DNA of 64,000 bases from Amycolatopsis vancoresmycina (GTDB taxonomy: Bacteria > Actinomycetota > Actinomycetes > Mycobacteriales > Pseudonocardiaceae): assembly GCF_000716785.1 (NCBI RefSeq), contig NZ_JNYY01000013.1, forward strand, positions 1 through 64,000. Direction: 5' to 3'. A program made the position numbers and the translations under genes. Positions 44,963-53,747 of this stretch are shown piece after piece (the first letter of the stretch is position 1; the number at the start of each line of letters is the position of its first letter). The notes beneath the pieces are model-generated. The model was not told the DNA's origin. It was given only the letters and a program-made list of their open reading frames with translations, and searched no databases.

Positions 44963-47236
44963 ATGGACATCACCCGCAGAACCGTGCTCGGCGGCGCGCT
45001 GGCCGGGCTGGCGGCCGGCGCGACCGGATTCACCCCGGCGCCGGCGGAACCGGGGAGCGACGACTTCGGCTGGGCCGGGTTCCTGGGCACCGCGGACCTG
45101 TACTGGCGGCGGCTGCCGAAGACCTGGTACGAGGGACCGTTCCTGGGCAACGGTTTCCTCGGCTCCGGCATCTACGCCGAGCCCGGGCGGAACGCGATCC
45201 GGTTCAACGTCCAGCACAGCCAGGTGCAGGACCACCGGCCGGAGTTCGGCTCGCTGTTCGGCCTGGCCCGGCTGCCGATCGGGTACTTCACGCTCGAGCC
45301 GGTCGGCGCGATCACCGCGATCGACTGGCGGATGGACCTGTGGAACGCCGAGCTGACCGGCACGATCACGACGGCCGCGGGCAGCCTGAGCCTGCGCGCG
45401 ATCGTCCACACCGGACAGTCGTTGCTCGCCGTCGAAATCCGGCCGTCCGAAGGGGAGCGGGCGTTCAAGTGGGTGTTCCACCCGGCGGTGGCGGTCAGCC
45501 CGCGCGCCGATCCGGTGTGGAACAAGCCGCCACCGGCCGGGTACACCGCGAACCCGCCGGTGCAGCTGTCGGCGAGCGGTGACGCGCAGCTGGCCGTCCA
45601 GCCGCTGCTGGCCGGCGGTGAGCACGTGACGGCCTGGCGCGAGGTCACGCGCGGCGGCGCGCGCACGCTGTACACGTCGGTGGCCTGGTCCCACCCCGAA
45701 AAGACGTCGGTGGCACGGGCGCTGGGGACGGTCCGCCGCGCGCTCCCGTTCGCCGCGTCGGCCCAGGACCACCGGCGCTGGTGGCACGACTACTATCGGC
45801 AAAGCTTCCTGTCCATTCCGGACACCCGGCTGCAGAGCTTCTACTGGATCCAGCTGTACAAGGTCGCCTCGGCGGCCCGGCGCGAGGCGCCGGTGATGGC
45901 GACGTCCGGGCCGTGGCTGGAGAACACGCCGTGGCCGGCGACCTGGTGGAACCTCAACGTCCAGCTCGAGTACTGGCTGATCCACGGCTCGAACCACCTG
46001 GAGCTGGACGCGGTCAGCCACGCGCTGGACAAGTACCGCGCGAACCTGACCAGCCAGGTCGCCCAGCCCTACCAGGCCGATTCGGCCGGCATCCCGCGCA
46101 CGACCGACATGACGCTGCTCAACGGCGTCTCGAACGCCACCAGCGGGTTCCCCGTCGGGATCCCGGGCCAGGACACGCCGACGCCGGAGGTCGGCAACCT
46201 GACCTGGGCGCTGCACAACGTGTGGCTGTCCTACCGGCACACGATGGACCGCGCGCTGCTGCGGGACACGCTGTTCCCGTTGCTGCGCAAGGCGATCAAC
46301 TACTACCTGCACTTCCTCGCGCCGGGCGCGGACGGGAAGCTGCACCTGCCGCCGACGTTCTCGCCCGAGTACGGCGTCAACGCACCCGACTGCAACTACG
46401 ACCTGTCCCTGATCCGGTGGGGCTGCAAGACGCTGCTGCAGACCGCGCCCGGCGATCCGCTGGTGCCGCGCTGGCGGGACGTGCTCGCGAACCTCGTCGA
46501 CTACCCGGCCGACGTCAACGGCTACATGATCGGCGCCGGGGTGCCGTTCGCGAAGTCGCACCGGCACTATTCGCACCTGCTGCAGATCTACCCGCTCCAC
46601 GACGTCACCTGGGAGCAGCCGGAGCACCGGGCGATCATCGAGACGTCGCTGAACCACTGGGTCGGCTTCGAAGGCGCCCTGCAGGGCTACACGTTCACCG
46701 GGGCGGCGTCGATCTCGGCGCAGATGCTGCGCGGCGACCAGGCCGCGTTCTACCTCGGCGAGCTGCAGCGGCGGTACATCCAGCCGAACACGATGTACAA
46801 GGAGTCCGGGCCGGTCATCGAGACGCCGTTGTCGGCGGCGAAGTCCCTGCAGGACATGCTCGTGCAGAGCTGGGGCGGGGTGGTCCGGCTGTTCCCGGCG
46901 GTGCCCGCGGCCTGGGGCGACGTCGCGCTGCGGGACTTCCGCACCGAAGGCGCGTTCCTGCTCAGCGCGTCCCGCGCCGGCGGGACGACGCGGTGGCTGA
47001 AGGTGCACAGCGAGGCCGGGTCGCCGTGCGTGCTGCGGCCGGGTATCGACGGCGACCTCGCGGTGACCGACGCGCGCGGCCGGGCGCGTCGCTGGCGGCG
47101 GCTGGCCAACGGGGACGTCCAGGTCGAACTCGGGTGCGGCGAGGACGCGTTCGTGTACCGGAAGGGGGACCGGCCGGACTTCGGCGTCCGGCCGGTGACG
47201 CCGGGCGGTCCGGGCGAGCCTTGGGGCCTGCCGTGA
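44963..47236 (+). CDS. Tat-exported GH95-like glycoside hydrolase (second of two)
   Basis: 757 aa, ATG 44963 after AAGGAGGT. Twin-arginine signal (ITRRTVLGGALAGLAAGATG). Same layout as its neighbour: RRLPKTWYEGPFLGNGFLGS, WWNLNVQLEYWLIHGSNHLE, FSPEYGVNAPDCNYDLSLIR, KSHRHYSHLLQIYPL and ETPLSAAKSLQDMLVQSWGG. The two proteins align over their whole length but differ markedly in sequence, so the duplication is old. Co-transcription with the first is likely. They may act on different linkages of one plant or microbial glycan. Confidence 0.85.
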   Translation: MDITRRTVLGGALAGLAAGATGFTPAPAEPGSDDFGWAGFLGTADLYWRRLPKTWYEGPFLGNGFLGSGIYAEPGRNAIRFNVQHSQVQDHRPEFGSLFGLARLPIGYFTLEPVGAITAIDWRMDLWNAELTGTITTAAGSLSLRAIVHTGQSLLAVEIRPSEGERAFKWVFHPAVAVSPRADPVWNKPPPAGYTANPPVQLSASGDAQLAVQPLLAGGEHVTAWREVTRGGARTLYTSVAWSHPEKTSVARALGTVRRALPFAASAQDHRRWWHDYYRQSFLSIPDTRLQSFYWIQLYKVASAARREAPVMATSGPWLENTPWPATWWNLNVQLEYWLIHGSNHLELDAVSHALDKYRANLTSQVAQPYQADSAGIPRTTDMTLLNGVSNATSGFPVGIPGQDTPTPEVGNLTWALHNVWLSYRHTMDRALLRDTLFPLLRKAINYYLHFLAPGADGKLHLPPTFSPEYGVNAPDCNYDLSLIRWGCKTLLQTAPGDPLVPRWRDVLANLVDYPADVNGYMIGAGVPFAKSHRHYSHLLQIYPLHDVTWEQPEHRAIIETSLNHWVGFEGALQGYTFTGAASISAQMLRGDQAAFYLGELQRRYIQPNTMYKESGPVIETPLSAAKSLQDMLVQSWGGVVRLFPAVPAAWGDVALRDFRTEGAFLLSASRAGGTTRWLKVHSEAGSPCVLRPGIDGDLAVTDARGRARRWRRLANGDVQVELGCGEDAFVYRKGDRPDFGVRPVTPGGPGEPWGLP

Positions 47237-47239
47237 GCT

Positions 47240-47277
47240 GAGCCGGCTTCCCGGGTTCGCGCCCGGGAAGCCGGCTC
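47240..47277 (+). terminator. Terminator hairpin after the GH95-like pair
   Basis: GAGCCGGCTTCCCGGG (47240-47255) and CCCGGGAAGCCGGCTC (47262-47277) are perfect reverse complements around TTCGCG. It begins 3 bp after the stop codon. Confidence 0.85.
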
Positions 47278-47315
47278 GCACGGCAGTATGGTGCTCTCCG
47301 ACGAGGGGAGCGTTG

Positions 47316-48200
47316 ATGAGCGAGCCGGACGGCAGACCTGGCCAGTTCTCGCCGTGGCAGCCGCCCGTGCCGCCGAAGCCGTCGTCGACGACGACGATCG
47401 TGCTGGTCACCGGGTCGGTGGTGGTCGTCGTGGTGATGGCGCTGGCCTTCCTGGCCTGGGGCTACCCCGGGTTCCTGCGCGCGCCGCACACCGACGCCGG
47501 CGGCGCGTTCTGGGCACCGACGTCGTCGTCCTCGGCCTCGCCGTCGGTGGCGCCGGGCTCACCGGCCGCGATCCCGGGCGAGCGGGCCCCGATGCCGAAG
47601 CGGCCGAGACCGCTGGCCGACCCGGTGACGTGCGCGTTCACCCCCGACCCGGGCTCACCGGCCCCGAAGAAGGCCGCGCTGCCGCCGGACGGCCCGGCGC
47701 CGTCGACCGGGACGGCGCAAGTGCGGCTGGCGACGACCGCGGGCGACATCGGGCTGACGCTGGACCGCGCGCTGGCGCCGTGCACCGTGGTCAACTTCCT
47801 GAGCCTGGCCCGGCAAGGGTTCTACGACGGCACGTCGTGCCACCGGCTGTCGGTGATCACCGGGCTGCAGATGCTCCAGTGCGGCGACCCGGTCGGCGAC
47901 GGCACCGGCGGCCCGGGCTACACGATCCGCGACGAGGTGTTCCCCCAGCTGACGTACGGCCGCGGCGTCCTCGCGATGGCGAAGACGACCGAGCCGGACT
48001 CCGGCGGCTCCCAGTTCTTCCTGGTCTTCGGCGACACGAACATCCCACCGGAGTACACGGTCTTCGGCAGCATCGACGACCCGGGCCTGGAAACCCTCGA
48101 CACGATCGCCCGCGCCGGAATCGATCCGGCCAAACCGGGCATCGGCGACGGCAGCGGCCCCCCGAAAACCCCGGTGACCCTCACCCACGTCGTCACGTAA
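47316..48200 (+). CDS. Membrane-anchored cyclophilin-type peptidyl-prolyl isomerase
   Basis: 294 aa from ATG 47316 (GAGGGGAG upstream). One TM helix (IVLVTGSVVVVVVMALAFLA, ~30-50) after a short cytoplasmic N-terminus, then a Pro/Ser/Ala-rich linker, then the cyclophilin domain from ~140: TTAGDIGLTLDRALAPCTVV, FYDGTSCHRLSVITGLQMLQ, TYGRGVLAMAKTTEPDSGGS, SQFFLVFGDT. The Arg and Phe of the active site are in CHRL and QFF. It probably assists folding of exported proteins at the outer face. Convergent with the monooxygenase gene. Confidence 0.93.
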   Translation: MSEPDGRPGQFSPWQPPVPPKPSSTTTIVLVTGSVVVVVVMALAFLAWGYPGFLRAPHTDAGGAFWAPTSSSSASPSVAPGSPAAIPGERAPMPKRPRPLADPVTCAFTPDPGSPAPKKAALPPDGPAPSTGTAQVRLATTAGDIGLTLDRALAPCTVVNFLSLARQGFYDGTSCHRLSVITGLQMLQCGDPVGDGTGGPGYTIRDEVFPQLTYGRGVLAMAKTTEPDSGGSQFFLVFGDTNIPPEYTVFGSIDDPGLETLDTIARAGIDPAKPGIGDGSGPPKTPVTLTHVVT

Positions 48201-48201
48201 C

Positions 48202-48305
48202 GGTCGGTTCGCGTACCCCGGGAGTCGGTTCGCGTATCTGGAGGGTCGGCTCGCGAACCGACCCTCCAGATACGCGAACCGACCGTCTGGGTACGCGAAC
48301 CGACC
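48202..48305. terminator. Nested two-tier palindromic terminator (four TCGGTTCGCGTA units)
   Basis: Outer arms 48202-48218 and 48289-48305 (GGTCGGTTCGCGTACCC and complement) enclose inner arms 48224-48249 and 48258-48283. Each arm begins with TCGGTTCGCGTA, so the unit occurs twice directly and twice inverted. It fills the whole gap between the convergent cyclophilin (ends 48200) and monooxygenase (ends 48307) genes. Confidence 0.85.
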
Positions 48306-48306
48306 C

Positions 48307-50049
48307 TTACGGGCGGGAGAGAAGGTGGTGGAGGGCCTTGAGGAGGGTTGCGGCGGGGGTGGGGGACGACGTGGGGTGGCGGAAGGCGATGTAGGCGTCG
48401 GGGCGGATGAGGAGGCAGCCGTCCTCGTCGATGGCGCTGAGGCGGGACCAGTCGCCGTAGGCGTCGCGGGCGCCGGGGTCGCCGATGCGGACCGTCCGCA
48501 GGTCCAGGCCCAGCTCGGCGCCGGCCTTGGCCGCCGCGTCGAGCCACGGCTTGCCGGTGAGGCCGGTCAGGAGCGTCCAGCGGCCGCCGGCCACGAGGTC
48601 CAAAGTGGACACGCGACGGCCGTGCGGGCCGACCAGCCAGGCGTGCGGCAGCTTCGCGCCCGGCTCGGTGCTCGGCCGGTGGAACAGTTCCGGATCGCGG
48701 CCGGGAGGAGCCGGGACGCCGTCGGGCAGCACCGCGCCGGACGCGTACCGCTGGTCCAGCTCGACGCCGTGCGCGTTGAACTCGTAGTGCTTGAGCTCGA
48801 TCGCTTCCTCCAGCTCACGCCGTTTCCGCGCGCCCTCGGCCGTCGGCGCGAGGCACGTTTCGAGCCCGGCCGTGATGCCGTCGGCGTCGGTGTCGCCGGA
48901 GATGCCGAGCGCGGCGAAGATCGGCCCGAACTGGTCGCGGCTGAGGTTCGCCCGGTCGACGATCTGCTTGCCCACCGGCGCCCGTTCGGCCGTGTAGCTG
49001 TCCAGCAGGCCCTCGCCCGCTTCGCCGCGCAGCACCATCGCGAGCTTCCACGCCAGGTTGTAAGAGTCCTGAACGGACGTGTTCGACCCCAGCCCGTTCG
49101 ACGGCGGGTGCCGGTGCACGGCGTCCCCGGCGCAGAACACCCGGCCGCTGCGGTACTCGGTCGCGTAGTTGTGGTTGACCGTCCACAGTGACGTCGAGGT
49201 GATCTCGACGTCCAGCGCGGGGTCGCCGACCAGGTCCCGCACCAGCCGCGTCGCTTCCTCGGCGTCCACCGGCGGTGGCGGCTGCGCGATGTCGTAACCC
49301 CAGGTCAGCAGCCATTCGTTCCACGGACGCACCATCCGCACCAGGCCCATCCCGATCCCGCCGAGGTGCGCGCCCGGCCGCATCACCCAGTACAGGACGC
49401 TCGGCCGGTGCGCCACGTACCGCGCGAGGTCGGCGGTGAACGTGATGTTCATGCTGCCCGCCTTACCGGTCTGCCCGGCGATCGGCAGCCCGGCCTGCTC
49501 GGCGACGCGGCTGCGCGCGCCATCGGCCCCGATGAGGTACTTGGCGCGCAGGGTGAACTCGTCGCCGCGCACCCGGTCGGAGAACCGGGCGGTGACCCCG
49601 GATTCGTCCTGGGTGAACGACAGGAATTCGGTGTCCAGCCGCAGTTTCGCGCCCCGCGCGGCGGCCTCGCTCACCAGGATCGGTTCGAGGTAGGTCTGCG
49701 GCAGGTCGATCATGTGGCACGGGCTCGCCGCGACGTACTCCGACGCCGACCGGTCGCCGGTGCCCCAGCTGGCGATCCGGCCGATCTCCGGCCCGGTCAG
49801 CGACGTGCACAGCACGGTGTCACCCATCAGCTCCGGCGGCGTCCCGACGGCGAGCGCCTTCTCCTCGACGCCGAGATCGCGCAGCACCTCCATGGTCCGC
49901 TGGTTGGTGATGTGGGCCCGGGGCGTGTTGGCCGTCCAGCCGTACTTGGTGGCCAGCACGGTGGGCACGCCGTAGGTGGCCAGCAGCAGCGCCGCGGACC
50001 CGCCGGCCGGGCCGCTGCCGACCACGATGACGTCGGTGTCGTAGGTCAT
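48307..50049 (-). CDS. FAD-dependent aromatic hydroxylase (TfdB/PheA class; resorcinol hydroxylase-like)
   Basis: 580 aa, ATG 50049, overlapping the upstream fusion gene by ATGA. Class A flavoprotein monooxygenase: GXGXXG in VIVVGSGPAGGSAA, DG motif YLIGADGARSRVAEQAGL, and GD motif VFCAGDAVHRHPPSNGLGSN. The C-terminal ~170 residues are the thioredoxin-like phenol hydroxylase domain. It uses NAD(P)H and O2 to hydroxylate a phenol. Because it is coupled to a hydroxyquinol dioxygenase/maleylacetate reductase gene, the likely reaction is resorcinol to hydroxyquinol, as with RolH of Corynebacterium; this is inference. Confidence 0.9.
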   Translation of the reverse strand: MTYDTDVIVVGSGPAGGSAALLLATYGVPTVLATKYGWTANTPRAHITNQRTMEVLRDLGVEEKALAVGTPPELMGDTVLCTSLTGPEIGRIASWGTGDRSASEYVAASPCHMIDLPQTYLEPILVSEAAARGAKLRLDTEFLSFTQDESGVTARFSDRVRGDEFTLRAKYLIGADGARSRVAEQAGLPIAGQTGKAGSMNITFTADLARYVAHRPSVLYWVMRPGAHLGGIGMGLVRMVRPWNEWLLTWGYDIAQPPPPVDAEEATRLVRDLVGDPALDVEITSTSLWTVNHNYATEYRSGRVFCAGDAVHRHPPSNGLGSNTSVQDSYNLAWKLAMVLRGEAGEGLLDSYTAERAPVGKQIVDRANLSRDQFGPIFAALGISGDTDADGITAGLETCLAPTAEGARKRRELEEAIELKHYEFNAHGVELDQRYASGAVLPDGVPAPPGRDPELFHRPSTEPGAKLPHAWLVGPHGRRVSTLDLVAGGRWTLLTGLTGKPWLDAAAKAGAELGLDLRTVRIGDPGARDAYGDWSRLSAIDEDGCLLIRPDAYIAFRHPTSSPTPAATLLKALHHLLSRP

Positions 50050-51788
50050 GCGCTGCTCCCTGAGATCCGGAAGGTGAAGTCGAGTCCGCCGGTGAAGTCG
50101 ACGATCAGGCCGTCCTTGACCCCGAAGACGGTGTCGGAGTCGAGGTATTCGCCGCCGGCCACGAACAGCTGCGTGATCAGCGTGCGGTAGCCGGGCTTGG
50201 CGATCATGAAGTGCACGTGCGGCGCGCGGTAGGGGTGCCGCCCGACGACGTCCAGCATTTGCCCGACCGGGCCGTCGGCGGGAATGGGGTACGCGCTCGG
50301 CACGATCGTCCGGAACCGCAGCCGCCCGTCGGCGTCGGTGCGGAAGCGGGCTCGCAGTACCGGACCGTCCACTTCGGGCAGCTGGACGTCGTAGAAGCCG
50401 TCCTCATTGGACTGCCAGACGTCGACGACCGCGGCCGCCACCGGCTCGTCGTCCGTGTCGACCACGCGGATGTCCACCGGCAGCGGGGTGCCGGGAAGCC
50501 CGGCGGCGAGGTCGGTGCCCTGCGGCGTTTCCGGCGGCCCGTCGACGTAGAACGGCCCGAGCACGGCCGACGGCGTCGTGTCCGGCGTCCGCGAGTTGGT
50601 CAGGACGTCGACGACGCTCGACAGTCCGAGGGTGTCCGACAGCAGGATGAACTCCTGCCGGGTCTCGGTGGTGATGTGCCCGGCGCGGGTCAGGAAGCCG
50701 ATCGCGTACTCCCACTCGGCCTGGGTGAGGTCGGTGCGGATCGCGTAGCCGTGCAGCGTCTCGACCAGTTCAGATAGGAGGACGCGCACGCGGTCCGGCG
50801 CCCCGGCGAAGCTGTCGACGACCTGCTTCGTGAGCGCCTTCAGGCTCGGGCGCGTGGCCGGGCGGGTGCCGTGCAGTGCCTGACGCAGCAGGTCCGGCTC
50901 GCCCTCGATGTCGGCTTCGGTGAGGCCCAGCTCGGCCAGCGAATGCGGGATCGGCAGCGACGCGGCCAGGTCGAACACCTCGGCAGCGTCGTCGAGACCC
51001 TGGTGCGCCATGACGTACGGGAGGAGGACGGCGTGGGTTTCGGCGTGCGGCAGGCCGAACTTGCCGCCGAGGTGGTGGCACAGCTGGTGGTGCAGGCCCA
51101 TCGTGGCGGCGTCGAGGCACGTCCCGGCCAGCCAGGCACCCCGCAGCAGGTCGGTGCGAGCGTCCACATCGGACGGATTCGCGGCGACGCGCGGGAGGGC
51201 GCTCATGATCACCCGCTTGGCCTCCGCGGCGAACAGGTCGGTCATCGGGGTGGCGTCCGGGGCGTAGGTCGCTTCCACCGCGTGCGCGAGGGCGTTGAGC
51301 CCACTGGCCGCCGACACGGACACCGGCAGGGTCAGCGTCAGCTCGACGTCGTACAGCACGGCCTCGGGCCGGACCTTCGCGGCCCGCTGGGTGGTCTTGC
51401 GGCCGTCGGCGGTCTGGCCGAGGACGGACGTCAGCTCGGAGCCCGCGTACGTCGTCGGGACGATCAGCTGCGGCAGGCCGGTGTGCAGGGCGATCGCCTT
51501 GGCCAGCCCGGTCGCCGAGCCGCCGCCGATCGCGACGACGCCGTCGACGTCGTGTTCGGCGGCCACCTTGAGCGCGCGTTCGGTGACGTCGACGGGTGTG
51601 TGCATCGCGGCGTCTTCGAACCGCGCGGCCAGCCGGGAGCCGAGCGCGGCCGCGGCCCGGTCGCCGTGCCGCGGGCTGCCGATCAGCAGCACCCGGCCGA
51701 GCCCGAGCCGGCCGGCCTCCGCACCGAGCGTGTCGAGCGAGCCGAAGACCACCCGGACGGGGTTCGCGGCGTAGCTGAACGAGGTCAT
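50046..51788 (-). CDS. Maleylacetate reductase - hydroxyquinol 1,2-dioxygenase fusion protein
   Basis: 580 aa, ATG 51788. Residues 1-~312 are an iron-alcohol-dehydrogenase-type maleylacetate reductase: AIGGGSATGLAKAIALHTGL, PTTYAGSELTSVLGQT, and the His-rich metal region GLHHQLCHHLGGKFGLPHAE. Residues ~313-580 are a complete intradiol dioxygenase: N-terminal helical domain (VVDSFAGAPDRVRVLLSELV; LTRAGHITTETRQEFILLSD), iron ligands Tyr466, Tyr500, His524 and His526 (GFYD, AYPIP, HVH). Hydroxyquinol is cleaved to maleylacetate, which the reductase half converts to 3-oxoadipate. These are normally separate proteins (RolD and RolM). There is no internal stop or frameshift. Confidence 0.93.
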   Translation of the reverse strand: MTSFSYAANPVRVVFGSLDTLGAEAGRLGLGRVLLIGSPRHGDRAAAALGSRLAARFEDAAMHTPVDVTERALKVAAEHDVDGVVAIGGGSATGLAKAIALHTGLPQLIVPTTYAGSELTSVLGQTADGRKTTQRAAKVRPEAVLYDVELTLTLPVSVSAASGLNALAHAVEATYAPDATPMTDLFAAEAKRVIMSALPRVAANPSDVDARTDLLRGAWLAGTCLDAATMGLHHQLCHHLGGKFGLPHAETHAVLLPYVMAHQGLDDAAEVFDLAASLPIPHSLAELGLTEADIEGEPDLLRQALHGTRPATRPSLKALTKQVVDSFAGAPDRVRVLLSELVETLHGYAIRTDLTQAEWEYAIGFLTRAGHITTETRQEFILLSDTLGLSSVVDVLTNSRTPDTTPSAVLGPFYVDGPPETPQGTDLAAGLPGTPLPVDIRVVDTDDEPVAAAVVDVWQSNEDGFYDVQLPEVDGPVLRARFRTDADGRLRFRTIVPSAYPIPADGPVGQMLDVVGRHPYRAPHVHFMIAKPGYRTLITQLFVAGGEYLDSDTVFGVKDGLIVDFTGGLDFTFRISGSSA

Positions 51789-51863
51789 GCGAGGCAGTAT
51801 CCGGTGGGAAAAGGGCCCGGTCCTGCACGTTCGTGCTGCCCGGCGGCACGAAACGCGCGTGCT

Positions 51864-52733
51864 TCAGCCCGCTCGGCGCACTGCCGCGGGGGTGGTGCCG
51901 AGCTGGGCGCGCAGCACCCGCGTGAGGTGCTCCTGGTGGGAGAACCCGCAGCGGACGGCGATCTCGGCGATCGGGTCGTCGCCCGTGCGCAGCAGCAGCC
52001 CGGCCTGTTCGACGCGCAGCCGCAGCAGGTACCGGTGCGGCGGCAGGCCGGTGCGGGCCTTGAACCGGCGGGAGAACTGGCTGACGCTCAGCCCGGCGAG
52101 CGCGGCCAGGTCGGCCAGCGGCACCGGCTCGGCCAGCCGTTCGGCCATCAGGTCGCGGACCCGGGCGAACTGCCGGTCGGAGAGGCCGCGAGCCGGCTCG
52201 GCCTCGGGGACGTGCCCGGCGCGGTGGTGGCGCACGAGCTGGGCGGCGACGAGCGAGCCGAGCTGGTCGGCGTAGGTGCGGGCGGCGGGTTCCCAGTCGC
52301 GGACGACGCCGTCGAGGCCGAGGACGAGCTGTTCGAGCAGCGGATCGTGGCTGCCGAGCTCCTCGGCGAGCCGCACGGGTTCCCCGGCCGCCTCCTGGAC
52401 GGCGTCGTCGTCGACGTAGACGTGCACTGTGTCGAGCTCGCCGCCGAGCTCCACCGACAGCTCCGCGTGCGACGGCTGCAGGAAGAGCCCGCCGGCGGGC
52501 ATCCGCCGGCTCTGCTCCCGGGACGTTCCGACGCCGCGCCGGACGGTGACCGGGCCGTCGAGGTGCAGGATCAGCTGGTGGCTGCGAGCGGCGCCGAACT
52601 CGGCGCGGTAGGGGCGTTCCCGCTGGCGGGAGACGTAGACGCGGTCCCAGCCGAGGCCGGCGCTGGTCCGGTCCGGGCGGACCCAGGGCAGCGCGAGGAT
52701 GCCGTTCGTGTCGGCCAGCCCGAGTTCGCCCAC
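51864..52733 (-). CDS. AraC family transcriptional regulator
   Basis: 289 aa from GTG 52733, behind GAGGAGG; the longer open frame to 53657 runs antisense through the reductase gene and is not real. N-terminal cupin-like sensor (~1-170), C-terminal double HTH with LADLAALAGLSVSQFSRRFK and IAEIAVRCGFSHQEHLTRVL. Same strand and 75 bp upstream of the fusion gene, so it is probably its activator, responding to a phenolic inducer. Confidence 0.92.
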   Translation of the reverse strand: MGELGLADTNGILALPWVRPDRTSAGLGWDRVYVSRQRERPYRAEFGAARSHQLILHLDGPVTVRRGVGTSREQSRRMPAGGLFLQPSHAELSVELGGELDTVHVYVDDDAVQEAAGEPVRLAEELGSHDPLLEQLVLGLDGVVRDWEPAARTYADQLGSLVAAQLVRHHRAGHVPEAEPARGLSDRQFARVRDLMAERLAEPVPLADLAALAGLSVSQFSRRFKARTGLPPHRYLLRLRVEQAGLLLRTGDDPIAEIAVRCGFSHQEHLTRVLRAQLGTTPAAVRRAG

Positions 52734-52879
52734 GCTGCCTCCTCGCCGTCGAGGCTGCTCGCGATGGTACCCGCCCTGCGCTGGGCGTCCGGCCGGTCGA
52801 CGCGGGGGAGAGTCCGTTGCCGTGCACGCACCCGGCGGGCCGCCAAGGGTGATCATCCGCCGCGTCCGGGCCGGGATCG

Positions 52880-53746
52880 TCAGACGTCCAGCACGAGCCG
52901 CGGGGAGAGGGCCCGTGACACGCACGGGTACATCCGGCCCGCGGCGGCGCCGATGTCGTCGCGGTGCTCGGGCTCGCCCGCCAGCACGACCACCTCGCAG
53001 CTGCCGCACACGCCCTCGCGGCACGCCGACGGCACCGGGCGCCCGGCGTGGTTCAGCGCGTCCAGCAGCGTCTCGTCCGCCGGGACCTGGATCGTGCCGC
53101 CGGAGCGGGCGCACGCCACCTCGAACGGGGTGTCCGGCCCGAACGTGCGCCGGGTCGGCTCGAAGCGTTCGGTGTGCACCGCGGGGAACGCCGCCTCGGC
53201 CGCGTCCACCATCGACGCCGGTCCGCAGCAGTAGACCTCCGCGTTCGGGAACTCCCGCGCCAGCGCCGCGAGGTCCGGGCGGCCGAGCCGCACGCGTTCG
53301 CCGTACTCCGCAGCGAGTTCCGCGGCGAACGGACGGCCCGCGTAGGCCAGCGTCACCGCGGCACCGGCCGCGACGGCGGCCCGCAGCATCGGGATGATCG
53401 GCGTGATCCCGATCCCGCCCGCCACGAACAGGTACGCCGGCGCCGGCACCAGCGGGAAGTGGTTGCGGGGCAGCGAAACCGGCAGGGTCCGGCCCGGCTG
53501 CAGGAACAGGTGGACGTACTCGGAGCCGCCGCGGCTCAGCGGGTCGTGGCGGACCGCGATCCGGTAGGCCGAGAGGTCGCCGGGGTCGCCGCACAGCGAA
53601 TACTGCCGCGTCAGCCAGTTCGGCAGCTCCAGGTCGATGTGCGCGCCCGGCTCCCACGGCGCCAGCGGGCCGTCGTCGCCGCGCAGGACCAGCGAGACGA
53701 CGTCTTCGCTCACCCGCTCGATGCGCTCCAGGATCGTCTTCTGCAC
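52880..53746 (-). CDS. PDR/VanB family reductase with C-terminal 2Fe-2S ferredoxin domain
   Basis: 288 aa, ATG 53746. Flavin domain with RQYS (47-50), NAD(P) domain with VAGGIGITPIIPML and the CGP motif (CCGPASMVDAAE), and a plant-type ferredoxin domain with cysteines 242, 247, 250 and 275 (SACREGVCGSCEV ... MYPCVS). Such proteins pass electrons from NAD(P)H to Rieske oxygenases (vanillate demethylase, phthalate dioxygenase). No oxygenase subunit is encoded nearby, so the partner is unknown. One base separates it from the PPOX gene. Confidence 0.93.
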   Translation of the reverse strand: MQKTILERIERVSEDVVSLVLRGDDGPLAPWEPGAHIDLELPNWLTRQYSLCGDPGDLSAYRIAVRHDPLSRGGSEYVHLFLQPGRTLPVSLPRNHFPLVPAPAYLFVAGGIGITPIIPMLRAAVAAGAAVTLAYAGRPFAAELAAEYGERVRLGRPDLAALAREFPNAEVYCCGPASMVDAAEAAFPAVHTERFEPTRRTFGPDTPFEVACARSGGTIQVPADETLLDALNHAGRPVPSACREGVCGSCEVVVLAGEPEHRDDIGAAAGRMYPCVSRALSPRLVLDV

Positions 53747-53747
53747 G

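Noticed and set aside
51864..53657. 597-codon minus-strand frame as a fusion of AraC with another domain
   Set aside because: The N-terminal half is an out-of-frame reading of the reductase gene; AraC has its own GTG with GAGGAGG at 52733.
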